From an uncultured Prevotella sp. (GTDB lineage Bacteria > Bacteroidota > Bacteroidia > Bacteroidales > Bacteroidaceae), in the NCBI GenBank assembly GCA_958369755.1, contig CATXJC010000027.1:1-24625 (forward strand): DNA of 24,625 nt, read 5' to 3'. Position numbers and translations under genes: made by a program. Under the pieces are notes generated by a model that saw only the letters and a program-made list of their open reading frames with translations, was not told the DNA's origin and did not search any database. Positions 6,962 through 14,265 of this stretch are shown piece after piece. Every line of letters starts with the position of its first letter. Position 1 is the stretch's first letter.

Positions 6962-7884
6962 AGACTTATTGGAATATAGACAAGAATCTGACTGTACTCA
7001 ATGAGTGGCAGCCAAACTGCTGGATACAAGTAACATGTCCAACTGATGAAGACCAGCGCTTGCTGGAAGAAGAATTCAAGATCCCTGATTATTTCCTCTC
7101 GGATATCAGCGATACCGATGAGCGTGCCCGCTATGAATATGACGATGGCTGGATGCTCATCATCCTCCGTATCCCTTATGTCAAGGAAATACGCAGCCGT
7201 ACCCCATACACCACCGTGCCTCTGGGTATCATCCATAAGCGCGATGTTACCATCACCGTATGCTATTATGAAACCAATATGATGATTGATTTCGTAAGCT
7301 ACCAGCAGAAGCGCAGCGAGGGGTTCACCGACTATGTAGACATGACCTTCCGTCTCTTCCTGTCATCAGCGGTTTGGTATCTGAAGCGATTGAAACAGAT
7401 CAATTCGCTCATAGAAAAGGCAAAACGAAACCTCGATCATGGTGTGAACAATGAGAGCCTGATTGGCCTGAGCCGCCTGCAGGACTCCCTTACCTACTTC
7501 ATCACCTCTATCCGAGGCAACGAGAATCTCCTGTCTAAGTTGAAGTTCAAGCTGCAGGTGGACGAACTTGATGCCGACCTCATCGAAGACGTAAACATCG
7601 AGATGACACAGGCACGCGAAACTACAAGCATCTACTCCGACATTCTGGAGTCGACGATGGATACCTATTCGAGCATCATCAACAACAACATGAATACCAC
7701 GATGCGTACCTTGACCAGTATCAGTATCGTCATGATGTTGCCTACGCTGATTTCCTCATTGTTCGGTATGAACTTAATCAACGGTATGGAAGACAGCCAT
7801 TACGGATTTGCCATTGCCCTGGTTATCTCCGTGCTCGTTTCTGCACTTTCATGGGGCTTCCTCAGATACAAGCGCCTGCTCTAA
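6958..7884 (+). CDS. corA: CorA-family Mg2+/divalent metal ion transporter
   Basis: Inner-membrane channel for Mg2+ (some relatives carry Co2+, Ni2+ or Zn2+), working as a pentamer. The 308-residue protein has the large soluble N-terminal domain (about 1-245, with long helices at 130-245) and two C-terminal membrane segments (about 248-272 and 283-303). The family signature is seen as FGMNLING between them, with the acidic loop GMEDSHYG after it. The ATG at 6958 is preceded by GGAG at 6943-6946. The long leader with an overlapping upstream ORF suggests translational control, in keeping with known leader control of Mg2+ transporters elsewhere. It is transcribed alone, between its own promoter and a strong terminator. 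Confidence 0.95.
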   Translation: MKTYWNIDKNLTVLNEWQPNCWIQVTCPTDEDQRLLEEEFKIPDYFLSDISDTDERARYEYDDGWMLIILRIPYVKEIRSRTPYTTVPLGIIHKRDVTITVCYYETNMMIDFVSYQQKRSEGFTDYVDMTFRLFLSSAVWYLKRLKQINSLIEKAKRNLDHGVNNESLIGLSRLQDSLTYFITSIRGNENLLSKLKFKLQVDELDADLIEDVNIEMTQARETTSIYSDILESTMDTYSSIINNNMNTTMRTLTSISIVMMLPTLISSLFGMNLINGMEDSHYGFAIALVISVLVSALSWGFLRYKRLL

Positions 7885-7974
7885 GCATATACCACTCTGA
7901 TATGCATTAAGTAGCCCGAAAGAGCCCATAAAACGATGATTAGCAAGAAAAAGGCAATTATAAATACAAAAAAA

Positions 7975-8019
7975 ATTAAAAAATCGAATATCATGGCATG
8001 ATATTCGATTTTTTTTTTT
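7975..8019. terminator. strong terminator downstream of corA
   Basis: A perfect 14-bp inverted repeat, AAATCGAATATCAT with ATGATATTCGATTT, around a GGC loop is followed by a run of eleven T and preceded by a run of A, so it may work in both directions. Confidence 0.9.
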
Positions 8020-8022
8020 AAG

Positions 8023-8050
8023 TTTGCAACTTATTAATAATATAATTTTG
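8023..8050 (+). promoter_or_regulatory. promoter of the DUF349 gene
   Basis: TAATTTTG at 8043-8050 matches the -7 consensus and TTTG at 8023-8026 may be the -33 element, although the 16-nt spacing is short. The gene starts 70 nt downstream. Confidence 0.5.
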
Positions 8051-8119
8051 TATGGGGTCGAATTGCAGATAAGCGACTACCGGCCCAAGAAACTCGAATC
8101 ATAAACTAAACAAAGTGAC

Positions 8120-9889
8120 ATGATGGACTCTCAAGAAAAAGCTCTGTTGCAGCAGAGCACCCTGGAAGACCCTGCCAAGAAGGCTTATGCCACCAAGCAG
8201 GAAGTGCTCGAAAGAGTAAAGGAAATCGCTCATAGCAGCGAAAATCCAAACAAGGAGGAACTCGACCTACTCAAGACTACTTTCTACAAGATTCATCTCG
8301 CAGAAAGAGACGCACAGATGAAAGAGTATCTCGCAAAAGGCGGTGACCCAGAGAAGTATATCCTTCTACCGGATGACACCGAAGAAGCCTTCAAGGCTGA
8401 GATGCAACTCATCAAGGAGAAAAGAGCTAAGATCTTCCTGGCACAAGAAGAAGAAAAACAAGATAATCTCCGCAAAAAAGAGGAAATTATCGAAAAGATA
8501 AAGGCCATGACCACCTCACCGGAGGAGGCCAACAAATCATATCAGGACTTCAAGGCCTTGCAGCAGGAATGGAAGGAAATCAAGAACATCCCTGCAGACA
8601 AGGCAAACGAGGTATGGAAGAACTACCAGCTCTATGTAGAGCAGTTCTACGACATGCTCAAGTTGAACAGCGAAGCCCGCGAATATGATTTCAAGAAGAA
8701 TCTTGAAGCCAAGACAAAACTCTGCGAGGCTGCAGAGAAACTCAATGAGGAAGAGGATGTTATTTCTGCCTTCCACCAGCTTCAGGACCTCCACCAGCAA
8801 TATCGTGAGATTGGTCCTGTTGCCAAGGAGTTGAGAGAACAGATTTGGGAGCGTTTCAAGGCTGCCAGCACTGTTATCAACAAGAAGCACCAGCAGCACT
8901 TCGAAGACCTGCGTGCCAAGGAAGAGGAAAACCTCGCCAAGAAGACTGCCCTCTGCGAAAAGGTAGAGGCTGCCAACCAAGGAGAATACAAGACTGCCAA
9001 GGATTGGGAAAAGGTTACCCAGGAAATCATAGAGATTCAGAAAGAGTGGCGCACTATCGGTTTTGCCCCTCAGAAAATGAACGTCAAGATTTTTGAGCGT
9101 TTCCGCATCGCCAACGATGAATTCTTCAACAAGAAGGCAGAATTCTTCAAAGGATTGAAAGATACCTACTCTGCCAATCTCGAAAAGAAACAGCAACTCG
9201 TAAACAAGGCAAAGGAACTGGCTGACAGTACAGACTGGAAGAAGACTGGCGACAAGTTCATCGCTCTTCAGAAAGAATGGAAGAAGGTGGGTACCGTACC
9301 TCATAAACAAGGCGAATTGCTTTGGAAGGAATTTCTGGATACCTGCAACAAGTTCTTCGAAGCCCGCAACAAGCAGAATGCCGGTTCACGCAGCGAGGAA
9401 CATGCCAATCTGGACAAGAAGCGCAACATTATTGCCCAGCTCAAGGAACTTGTAGTTGCAGAGATTTCAGACAACGATTTCCAGAAGAAACTCAAAGATC
9501 TTGCCAAGCAATACAGTGCAATCGGACACGTTCCTTTCAAAGAGAAAGACAAGGTCTACAAAGAGTATCATGAGGCTATCGATGCAGCCTATGAGAAACT
9601 TCACGCCACCAACGCAAAGCGCCACTTTGACAATTTCAAGAACAACTTGAAAAATGTTGCCAAGGAAGGCGGCAATGCACTCGGCAATGAGCGTGGTAAA
9701 CTCTTGCGCCGCTACGACCAGTTGCGCAGCGAGATTACTACCTACGAGAACAACCTCGGTTTCTTCAATACGGCCAGCAAGAAGGGCAACAGCCTGGTAG
9801 AAGAAATGAACCGTAAGATTGAGAAACTCAAGGCTGACCTCGAAATGGTAAAGCAGAAAATCAAGGCTATTGATGCCGAGAAGAAATAA
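8120..9889 (+). CDS. DUF349 repeat protein, function unknown
   Basis: Lysine- and glutamate-rich, probably all-helical cytosolic protein of 589 residues with no signal peptide or membrane segment. Five DUF349 units can be aligned by the core LQxEWKxIGxVP followed by W/YKxF and a phenylalanine-rich end. Their cores begin near residues 143 (LQQEWKEIKNIP), 217 (LHQQYREIGPVA), 303 (IQKEWRTIGFAP), 381 (LQKEWKKVGTVP) and 459 (LAKQYSAIGHVP), a spacing of about 74-86 residues. The last 60 residues form a coiled coil (ENNLGFFNTASKKGN is the typical end). Start may be either of two adjacent ATG codons (8120 or 8123). Single-gene transcript with its own promoter and terminator. The family is conserved in Bacteroidetes, but I know of no assigned role. 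Confidence 0.9.
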   Translation: MMDSQEKALLQQSTLEDPAKKAYATKQEVLERVKEIAHSSENPNKEELDLLKTTFYKIHLAERDAQMKEYLAKGGDPEKYILLPDDTEEAFKAEMQLIKEKRAKIFLAQEEEKQDNLRKKEEIIEKIKAMTTSPEEANKSYQDFKALQQEWKEIKNIPADKANEVWKNYQLYVEQFYDMLKLNSEAREYDFKKNLEAKTKLCEAAEKLNEEEDVISAFHQLQDLHQQYREIGPVAKELREQIWERFKAASTVINKKHQQHFEDLRAKEEENLAKKTALCEKVEAANQGEYKTAKDWEKVTQEIIEIQKEWRTIGFAPQKMNVKIFERFRIANDEFFNKKAEFFKGLKDTYSANLEKKQQLVNKAKELADSTDWKKTGDKFIALQKEWKKVGTVPHKQGELLWKEFLDTCNKFFEARNKQNAGSRSEEHANLDKKRNIIAQLKELVVAEISDNDFQKKLKDLAKQYSAIGHVPFKEKDKVYKEYHEAIDAAYEKLHATNAKRHFDNFKNNLKNVAKEGGNALGNERGKLLRRYDQLRSEITTYENNLGFFNTASKKGNSLVEEMNRKIEKLKADLEMVKQKIKAIDAEKK

Positions 9890-9893
9890 ATAC

Positions 9894-9927
9894 AATAAAC
9901 CCCAGGGCGAAAGCCCTGGGGTTTATT
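9894..9927. terminator. terminator hairpin downstream of the DUF349 gene
   Basis: A perfect 15-bp stem (AATAAACCCCAGGGC with its complement) is closed by a GAAA tetraloop, five bases after the stop codon. The T-run is weak (TTTATT), but stem stability is high. Confidence 0.8.
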
Positions 9928-9963
9928 GTTATGAATACTCCATAAAACAGAATTCCTATAAAC

Positions 9964-9990
9964 AAAAAAAACACCTTTCATTACTGAAAG
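9964..9990 (-). terminator. terminator of the tRNA-Gln pair
   Basis: On the minus strand CTTTCA-GTAA-TGAAAG is followed by GTG and eight T. It lies 18 nt beyond the downstream tRNA. Confidence 0.75.
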
Positions 9991-10007
9991 ATGCCTTACC
10001 GTATGAG

Positions 10008-10078
10008 TTGGGATACCCGGACTCGAACCAGGAATGACAGGACCAGAATCTGTAGTGTTACCATTACACCATATCCCA
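10008..10078 (-). tRNA. tRNA-Gln (anticodon CUG), copy 2 of the transcript
   Basis: Read on the minus strand it starts TGGGATATGGTG, pairs TGGGATA with TATCCCA in the acceptor stem, and has the T arm CCTGG-TTCGAGT-CCGGG. The anticodon loop TTCTGGT places CTG at 34-36, decoding CAG glutamine. The discriminator is A and CCA is not encoded. The closing pair of the anticodon stem (31-39) is an A-C mismatch. The sequence is identical to the other copy. Confidence 0.92.
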
Positions 10079-10113
10079 ATTTTACTTTTAAGAAGAATGC
10101 CTGAATGATGAAG

Positions 10114-10184
10114 TTGGGATACCCGGACTCGAACCAGGAATGACAGGACCAGAATCTGTAGTGTTACCATTACACCATATCCCA
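10114..10184 (-). tRNA. tRNA-Gln (anticodon CUG), copy 1 of the transcript
   Basis: Identical over its whole length to the neighbouring tRNA, with a 35-nt spacer between them. It has the same CTG anticodon, A31-C39 mismatch and A discriminator. The pair is transcribed from the promoter at 10224-10255 (minus strand). Confidence 0.92.
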
Positions 10185-10223
10185 ATATCAGCAAAAGAGA
10201 TGTTCATTTCTCAATTGCGAGTG

Positions 10224-10255
10224 CAAAGGTACTAGTTTTTTTTGAACCTACAAAA
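10224..10255 (-). promoter_or_regulatory. promoter of the tRNA-Gln pair
   Basis: On the minus strand TTTTG (10251-10255) and TACCTTTG (10224-10231) are 19 nt apart, close to the ideal -33/-7 arrangement, and lie 39 nt upstream of the first tRNA. Confidence 0.7.
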
Positions 10256-10345
10256 TTTTTCGGCACTTTTTTCTAAAAAAAGCGCAATTTCTTTAATTTT
10301 CCACATTTTTTTTGCCTTTTAAGTCGATTTTCCATTATAATAATG

Positions 10346-10353
10346 TATCTTTG
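10346..10353 (+). promoter_or_regulatory. -7 box upstream of rsfS-ftsH-cdsA
   Basis: TATCTTTG followed by C lies 43 nt before the rsfS start. No convincing -33 element; the upstream region is very A/T-rich. Confidence 0.6.
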
Positions 10354-10396
10354 CAGAAAAATAGAGAATATAAATTAAGTAAGAAAGAAAAGATAA

Positions 10397-10756
10397 ATGA
10401 ACACAGTTAAACAACTCGTAGAGACTATTAAAGAAGGTATACAAGAAAAGAAAGGTCAAGACATTGTTATCGCCGACCTGACAGAAATCGATGGAAGCAT
10501 TGCCAAGTACTTCATCATCTGCCAGGGAGGAAGCCCTACTCAGGTTGAAGCTATCGCAGGTTCTGTGGGAGACATCGTGCGCAAGAACCTGAAAGAAAAA
10601 CCTGTAAATGTAGCAGGTCTCGGCAACGACCAGTGGGTGGCAATGGACTTTGTTGACGTATTAGTACACATCTTCCTTCCGGAAGTACGTGCTTATTACG
10701 ACCTCGAACATTTATGGGAGGATGCAAAGCTTACCCATATACCTGATCTCGACTAG
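10397..10756 (+). CDS. rsfS: ribosomal silencing factor RsfS (iojap family)
   Basis: Binds ribosomal protein uL14 and blocks subunit joining, lowering translation in slow growth. At 119 residues it has the normal length, with the family pattern DIVIADLTEIDGSIAKYFII, then GGSPTQVEAIAGSV, GLGNDQWVAMDFVDVLVHIF and the C-terminal YYDLEHLWEDA. It is the first gene of a likely operon with ftsH (70 nt gap) and cdsA, an order common in Bacteroidales. Confidence 0.96.
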   Translation: MNTVKQLVETIKEGIQEKKGQDIVIADLTEIDGSIAKYFIICQGGSPTQVEAIAGSVGDIVRKNLKEKPVNVAGLGNDQWVAMDFVDVLVHIFLPEVRAYYDLEHLWEDAKLTHIPDLD

Positions 10757-10826
10757 TCAGTCTCTCCCATCCTACATGATGGATCAGACAATGTTTTTCG
10801 ACTAAAAGTTATACATATAAAATAAA

Positions 10827-12917
10827 ATGGAACAAAGCAATAATATGAAGCCTCGTGGCAATGGCGGACCAAAGATGCCACGATTTAATATGACCTGGCT
10901 TTTCACCATCTGCCTCATCACCATGATTATCCTCTTCTTTACAGGAGGAGGCGATGCGATTGGAGGCAGCGCTGCCAAGGAAGCCACATACACCCAGTTC
11001 AAACAGTATGTCGACAAGGGTTATGTGCTCAGTGTTGTGGCCAATAAAACAGAAAGCACCCTCAAAATATACATCAACCCGAAATATACGCGCGATGTAT
11101 ACAATATGCCGGCAAAGTCTGTAGGTCCTAACCCATACGTAAAAGTACAGTTCGGCTCGGTTGACGAAGTGGAACGCTATGCCAACCAGATGTTGAAGGA
11201 AAAGAAGATACGCTCCTTCAGCTACGATAACCAGAAGGATAACGACTTCTTAAGCACGCTCTTCAATCTGGCGCCTCTGCTCTTCTTCGTATTCTTCATC
11301 CTTTGGATGTCTGGAAGATTCAGCGGCGGTATGGGCAGCGGCGGTATGGGCGGCGGCATCTTCAGCGTGGGCAAAAGCAAAGCTAAGATGTACGAAAAGG
11401 GAAATGCCATCGGCATCACCTTTAAGGATGTGGCCGGACAGGAAGGTGCCAAGCAGGAAGTGAAGGAAATTGTAGACTTCCTGAAAAACCCACAAAAATA
11501 TACCGACTTGGGTGGTAAGATTCCAAAGGGAGCCCTCCTCGTAGGCCCTCCGGGAACTGGTAAGACCCTCTTGGCTAAGGCTGTTGCCGGCGAGGCTGGC
11601 GTACCTTTCTTCTCCATGAGCGGTTCCGACTTCGTTGAAATGTTCGTAGGTGTAGGTGCCTCACGTGTACGCGACCTGTTCCGTCAGGCTAAAGAGAAAT
11701 CACCTTGTATCATCTTTATCGATGAGATTGATGCTGTAGGCCGTGCCCGCAGCAAGAACCCAGCCATGGGTGGTAATGATGAGCGCGAGAACACCTTGAA
11801 CGCTCTCCTTACAGAGATGGATGGTTTCGGCACCAACAGTGGTGTCATCATCCTTGCAGCTACCAACCGTGTAGACATGCTCGACAGCGCCTTGCTCCGT
11901 GCCGGACGTTTCGACCGCGAAATTCACGTAGATCTCCCTGGTTTGAACGAACGTAAGGCTATCTTCCTGGTTCATCTCAAACCTATCAAGATAGACGAAA
12001 CTGTAGATGTTGATCTCCTGGCACGCCAGACTCCAGGTTTCTCGGGTGCAGATATTGCCAACGTTTGTAACGAGGCAGCCCTCATTGCTGCACGCCACGA
12101 CAAGAAGGCTGTTTGCAAACAGGATTTTCTCGATGCAGTAGACCGTATTGTAGGCGGTCTTGAGAAGAAGACTAAGGTGATGACAGCCGACGAGAAGCGT
12201 AGCATCGCTCTCCACGAAGCAGGCCACGCAACCATCTCATGGTTCTGCCAGTATGCCAACCCTCTCATCAAGGTTACCATCGTGCCTCGTGGTCAGGCTC
12301 TCGGTGCTGCATGGTATCTGCCAGAAGAGCGCCAGATAACCACCAAGGAACAGATGCTCGACGAGATGTGTTCATTAATGGGTGGACGTGCCGCAGAAGA
12401 ACTCTTCACCGGTCATATTTCGTCAGGAGCCATGAACGACCTGGAGCGCGCCACAAAGAGTGCTTATGGTATGGTAGCTTATCTCGGTATGAGCAAGACG
12501 TTGCCAAACATCTGCTTTTACAACCGGAACGAATATTCATTCCAGCGTCCGTACTCTGAGTCTACAGCCCGCGAGATAGACCAGGAAGTTCTGAAGATTG
12601 TCAACGAACAGTATACCCGTGCCAAGAACATCCTGATGGAGCACAAGGAAGGCCACAATGCCTTAGCAGAACTTCTGATTAAGAAAGAGGTGATTATGGC
12701 AGAAGACGTAGAACATATCTTTGGCAAGCGCCCTTGGTTGAGCCGTTCACAGGAAATCATGGAAGACGAACAGCCTAAGATAGACGATGACGCCGTAAAG
12801 GAACTTCCTGAAGTTCAGGCTGCCATCAAGGAGCATGAAGAGAACCAGAAGAAGAATGCAGATTCTGATGAGACTTCCAAGAAGGATGAAGGTTCGGAAG
12901 AAAACAAGAACGAATAA
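10827..12917 (+). CDS. ftsH: ATP-dependent zinc metalloprotease FtsH
   Basis: Membrane-anchored hexameric AAA+ protease that degrades misfolded membrane proteins and regulatory proteins. 696 residues: a first membrane segment (about 14-34), a periplasmic domain, a second segment (about 135-160, FNLAPLLFFVFFILW), then a glycine-rich linker. The AAA domain carries Walker A GPPGTGKT, Walker B FIDEID and the second region of homology ending RAGRFDR. The protease domain has the zinc motif HEAGH and the third ligand Asp in GAMNDLERAT. The last 50 residues are a highly acidic/lysine-rich tail, as is usual in Bacteroidetes FtsH. The ATG at 10827 is preceded by an A-rich stretch rather than a Shine-Dalgarno site. 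cdsA follows 11 nt after the stop. Confidence 0.98.
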   Translation: MEQSNNMKPRGNGGPKMPRFNMTWLFTICLITMIILFFTGGGDAIGGSAAKEATYTQFKQYVDKGYVLSVVANKTESTLKIYINPKYTRDVYNMPAKSVGPNPYVKVQFGSVDEVERYANQMLKEKKIRSFSYDNQKDNDFLSTLFNLAPLLFFVFFILWMSGRFSGGMGSGGMGGGIFSVGKSKAKMYEKGNAIGITFKDVAGQEGAKQEVKEIVDFLKNPQKYTDLGGKIPKGALLVGPPGTGKTLLAKAVAGEAGVPFFSMSGSDFVEMFVGVGASRVRDLFRQAKEKSPCIIFIDEIDAVGRARSKNPAMGGNDERENTLNALLTEMDGFGTNSGVIILAATNRVDMLDSALLRAGRFDREIHVDLPGLNERKAIFLVHLKPIKIDETVDVDLLARQTPGFSGADIANVCNEAALIAARHDKKAVCKQDFLDAVDRIVGGLEKKTKVMTADEKRSIALHEAGHATISWFCQYANPLIKVTIVPRGQALGAAWYLPEERQITTKEQMLDEMCSLMGGRAAEELFTGHISSGAMNDLERATKSAYGMVAYLGMSKTLPNICFYNRNEYSFQRPYSESTAREIDQEVLKIVNEQYTRAKNILMEHKEGHNALAELLIKKEVIMAEDVEHIFGKRPWLSRSQEIMEDEQPKIDDDAVKELPEVQAAIKEHEENQKKNADSDETSKKDEGSEENKNE

Positions 12918-12928
12918 AACAAACCGAT

Positions 12929-13795
12929 ATGACTGACAAACAGAAGAATCTAGTGATAAGATCCATCACAGGCGTATTTTTCGTGGTGTGCATGGTATCT
13001 TGCTTTCTCAATCCCAGGGCAATGGTTATCCTGTTCGCCCTCATTACAGGATTGAGCATCTGGGAGTATTGCGGATTAGTTAACCAGAAGGAGAATGTTA
13101 CGGTAAACCGTTTCATCAGCACCGTAGCGGGTGTTTACTTCTTCCTTGCCGTGGCTGGTTTCCGCATGGGCATTGTGGGCAATTTCGTGGTTTTCGTACC
13201 TTATCTGCTCACCATCCTCTATCTCTTCATCAGCGAACTGTATACGGGCAATAAGGATGCCATCAACGATTGGGCTTACACTATGCTCTCTCAGTTGTAC
13301 ATCGCCTTGCCTTTCTCGATGATTAATGTATTGAGTTTCGAGACATCAGCTTTCGATGGCCAGATACATTACGACATGCTGTTGCCTTTGAGCATTTTCA
13401 TTTTCCTCTGGACCAATGATACCGGTGCCTATTGCAGCGGTTCGCTTTTCGGCAAGCATAAGCTCTTTCCTCGCATCAGTCCAGCCAAGAGTTGGGAAGG
13501 TAGCATAGGCGGAGGCATATTCGTACTGATAGCAGCAGGCATTATCGGCTATATTGCCAATGATGGGGAAGCCCACCGTCTCAGCATTCTCGGTTGGGAA
13601 GGTTTAGGTCTGGTTGTGGTATTCTTCGGCACATGGGGCGATTTGGTAGAAAGCCTCTTCAAGCGTACCCTCGGAGTAAAGGATAGCGGCAACATCCTGC
13701 CAGGACATGGAGGCATGCTCGACCGCTTCGACTCTTCGCTCATGGCGATACCAGCAGCAGTAATCTACCTATACACCATCCAGTTGTTTGGATAA
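12929..13795 (+). CDS. cdsA: phosphatidate cytidylyltransferase CdsA
   Basis: Makes CDP-diacylglycerol from phosphatidic acid and CTP, the branch point for membrane phospholipids. The 288-residue polytopic protein has about seven or eight membrane segments starting near residue 9. The C-terminal CDS signature is clear: FGTWGDLVESLFKR, then KDSGNILPGHGGMLDRFDS, containing the metal-binding aspartates. It is the last gene of rsfS-ftsH-cdsA and is followed by a terminator. Confidence 0.97.
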   Translation: MTDKQKNLVIRSITGVFFVVCMVSCFLNPRAMVILFALITGLSIWEYCGLVNQKENVTVNRFISTVAGVYFFLAVAGFRMGIVGNFVVFVPYLLTILYLFISELYTGNKDAINDWAYTMLSQLYIALPFSMINVLSFETSAFDGQIHYDMLLPLSIFIFLWTNDTGAYCSGSLFGKHKLFPRISPAKSWEGSIGGGIFVLIAAGIIGYIANDGEAHRLSILGWEGLGLVVVFFGTWGDLVESLFKRTLGVKDSGNILPGHGGMLDRFDSSLMAIPAAVIYLYTIQLFG

Positions 13796-13846
13796 TACAT
13801 CTTTTATGAGATAAAGGCCAAACCTGCAGTTTGACCAAGCACAAAG

Positions 13847-13887
13847 AAAGGCAGGGATTCCTCAAAGAGAACCCCTGCCTTTTTTTT
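13847..13887 (+). terminator. Rho-independent terminator of the rsfS-ftsH-cdsA operon
   Basis: AAAGGCAGGG pairs with CCCTGCCTTT and is followed by further T (T-run to 13887). A smaller imperfect hairpin (GGCCAAAC/GTTTGACC, 13816-13836) precedes it. Confidence 0.85.
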
Positions 13888-13898
13888 CATATCACCAT

Positions 13899-13938
13899 AA
13901 AAAACACAAGTAGCTTCGTTGGCTTACGAAAGTACTTG
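13899..13938 (-). terminator. minus-strand terminator after the GH5 remnant
   Basis: CAAGTA pairs with TACTTG, then a 2x2 internal loop, then TTCGT pairs with ACGAA around a six-base loop. On the minus strand the hairpin is followed by TGTTTTTTA. It faces the cdsA terminator, giving a convergent pair, and is probably the original terminator of the decayed GH5 gene. Confidence 0.75.
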
Positions 13939-13953
13939 CGATAAACTATGCTG

Positions 13954-14265
13954 TTATCTGTTATATTTCTTCAGTGCCTGCTTCACCATCTTGCCCCATG
14001 GCTTGATGAGATCATCTGTAATCTTTATGGGTGGCTGCATAGAAATGAAGGGTATACATCACATTCTCCACACCCTCGATAGGGCTCTTTGCCACGATAT
14101 CAATATCCTGGTCCCAATGCGGACAGCCCATCAGGATGATATTATCCGGATCATACTTTCTGATTTCCGTAATGATGGTTTTAGCGTATACCTTCAAATC
14201 TGCCTTAGTCAGCAGTTCTGCAGCGGATTGATATCCGCCACAGAACTGAAAGAGATTGCTTTTTA
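13954..14265 (-). pseudogene. remnant of a GH5 family endoglucanase
   Basis: Minus-strand sequence from 14263 reads FQFCGGYQSAAELL, then KVYAKTIITEIRKYDPDNII, a PHWDQDIDIVAK segment and MYTLHFYAATHKDY, which matches the middle of bacterial GH5 cellulases (Asp-Pro-Asn region, W-S-Q-D-like motif and the LHFYA-H motif). It then stops. In another frame the C-terminal end of such an enzyme follows, DDLIKPWGKMVKQALKKYNR, with stop at 13954. The N-terminal half (including the Asn-Glu-Pro acid/base) and the nucleophile-containing segment after LHFYA are missing, so no active enzyme can be made. The 5' break lies exactly at the lpxB stop codon. Confidence 0.8.

Noticed and set aside
8537..9310. 257-residue open frame on the minus strand, Leu/Phe/Val-rich
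   Set aside because: Antisense to the DUF349 gene. Its composition is what lysine/glutamate-rich codons give on the opposite strand, and it has no start signal or family motif.
9742..10194. 150-residue minus-strand frame through the tRNA genes
   Set aside because: It reads through both tRNA-Gln genes, a terminator and the antisense end of the DUF349 gene; repeated peptide segments in it come from the duplicated tRNA.
11700..12227. 175-residue minus-strand open frame
   Set aside because: Antisense to the AAA and protease region of ftsH; shadow of a conserved gene.
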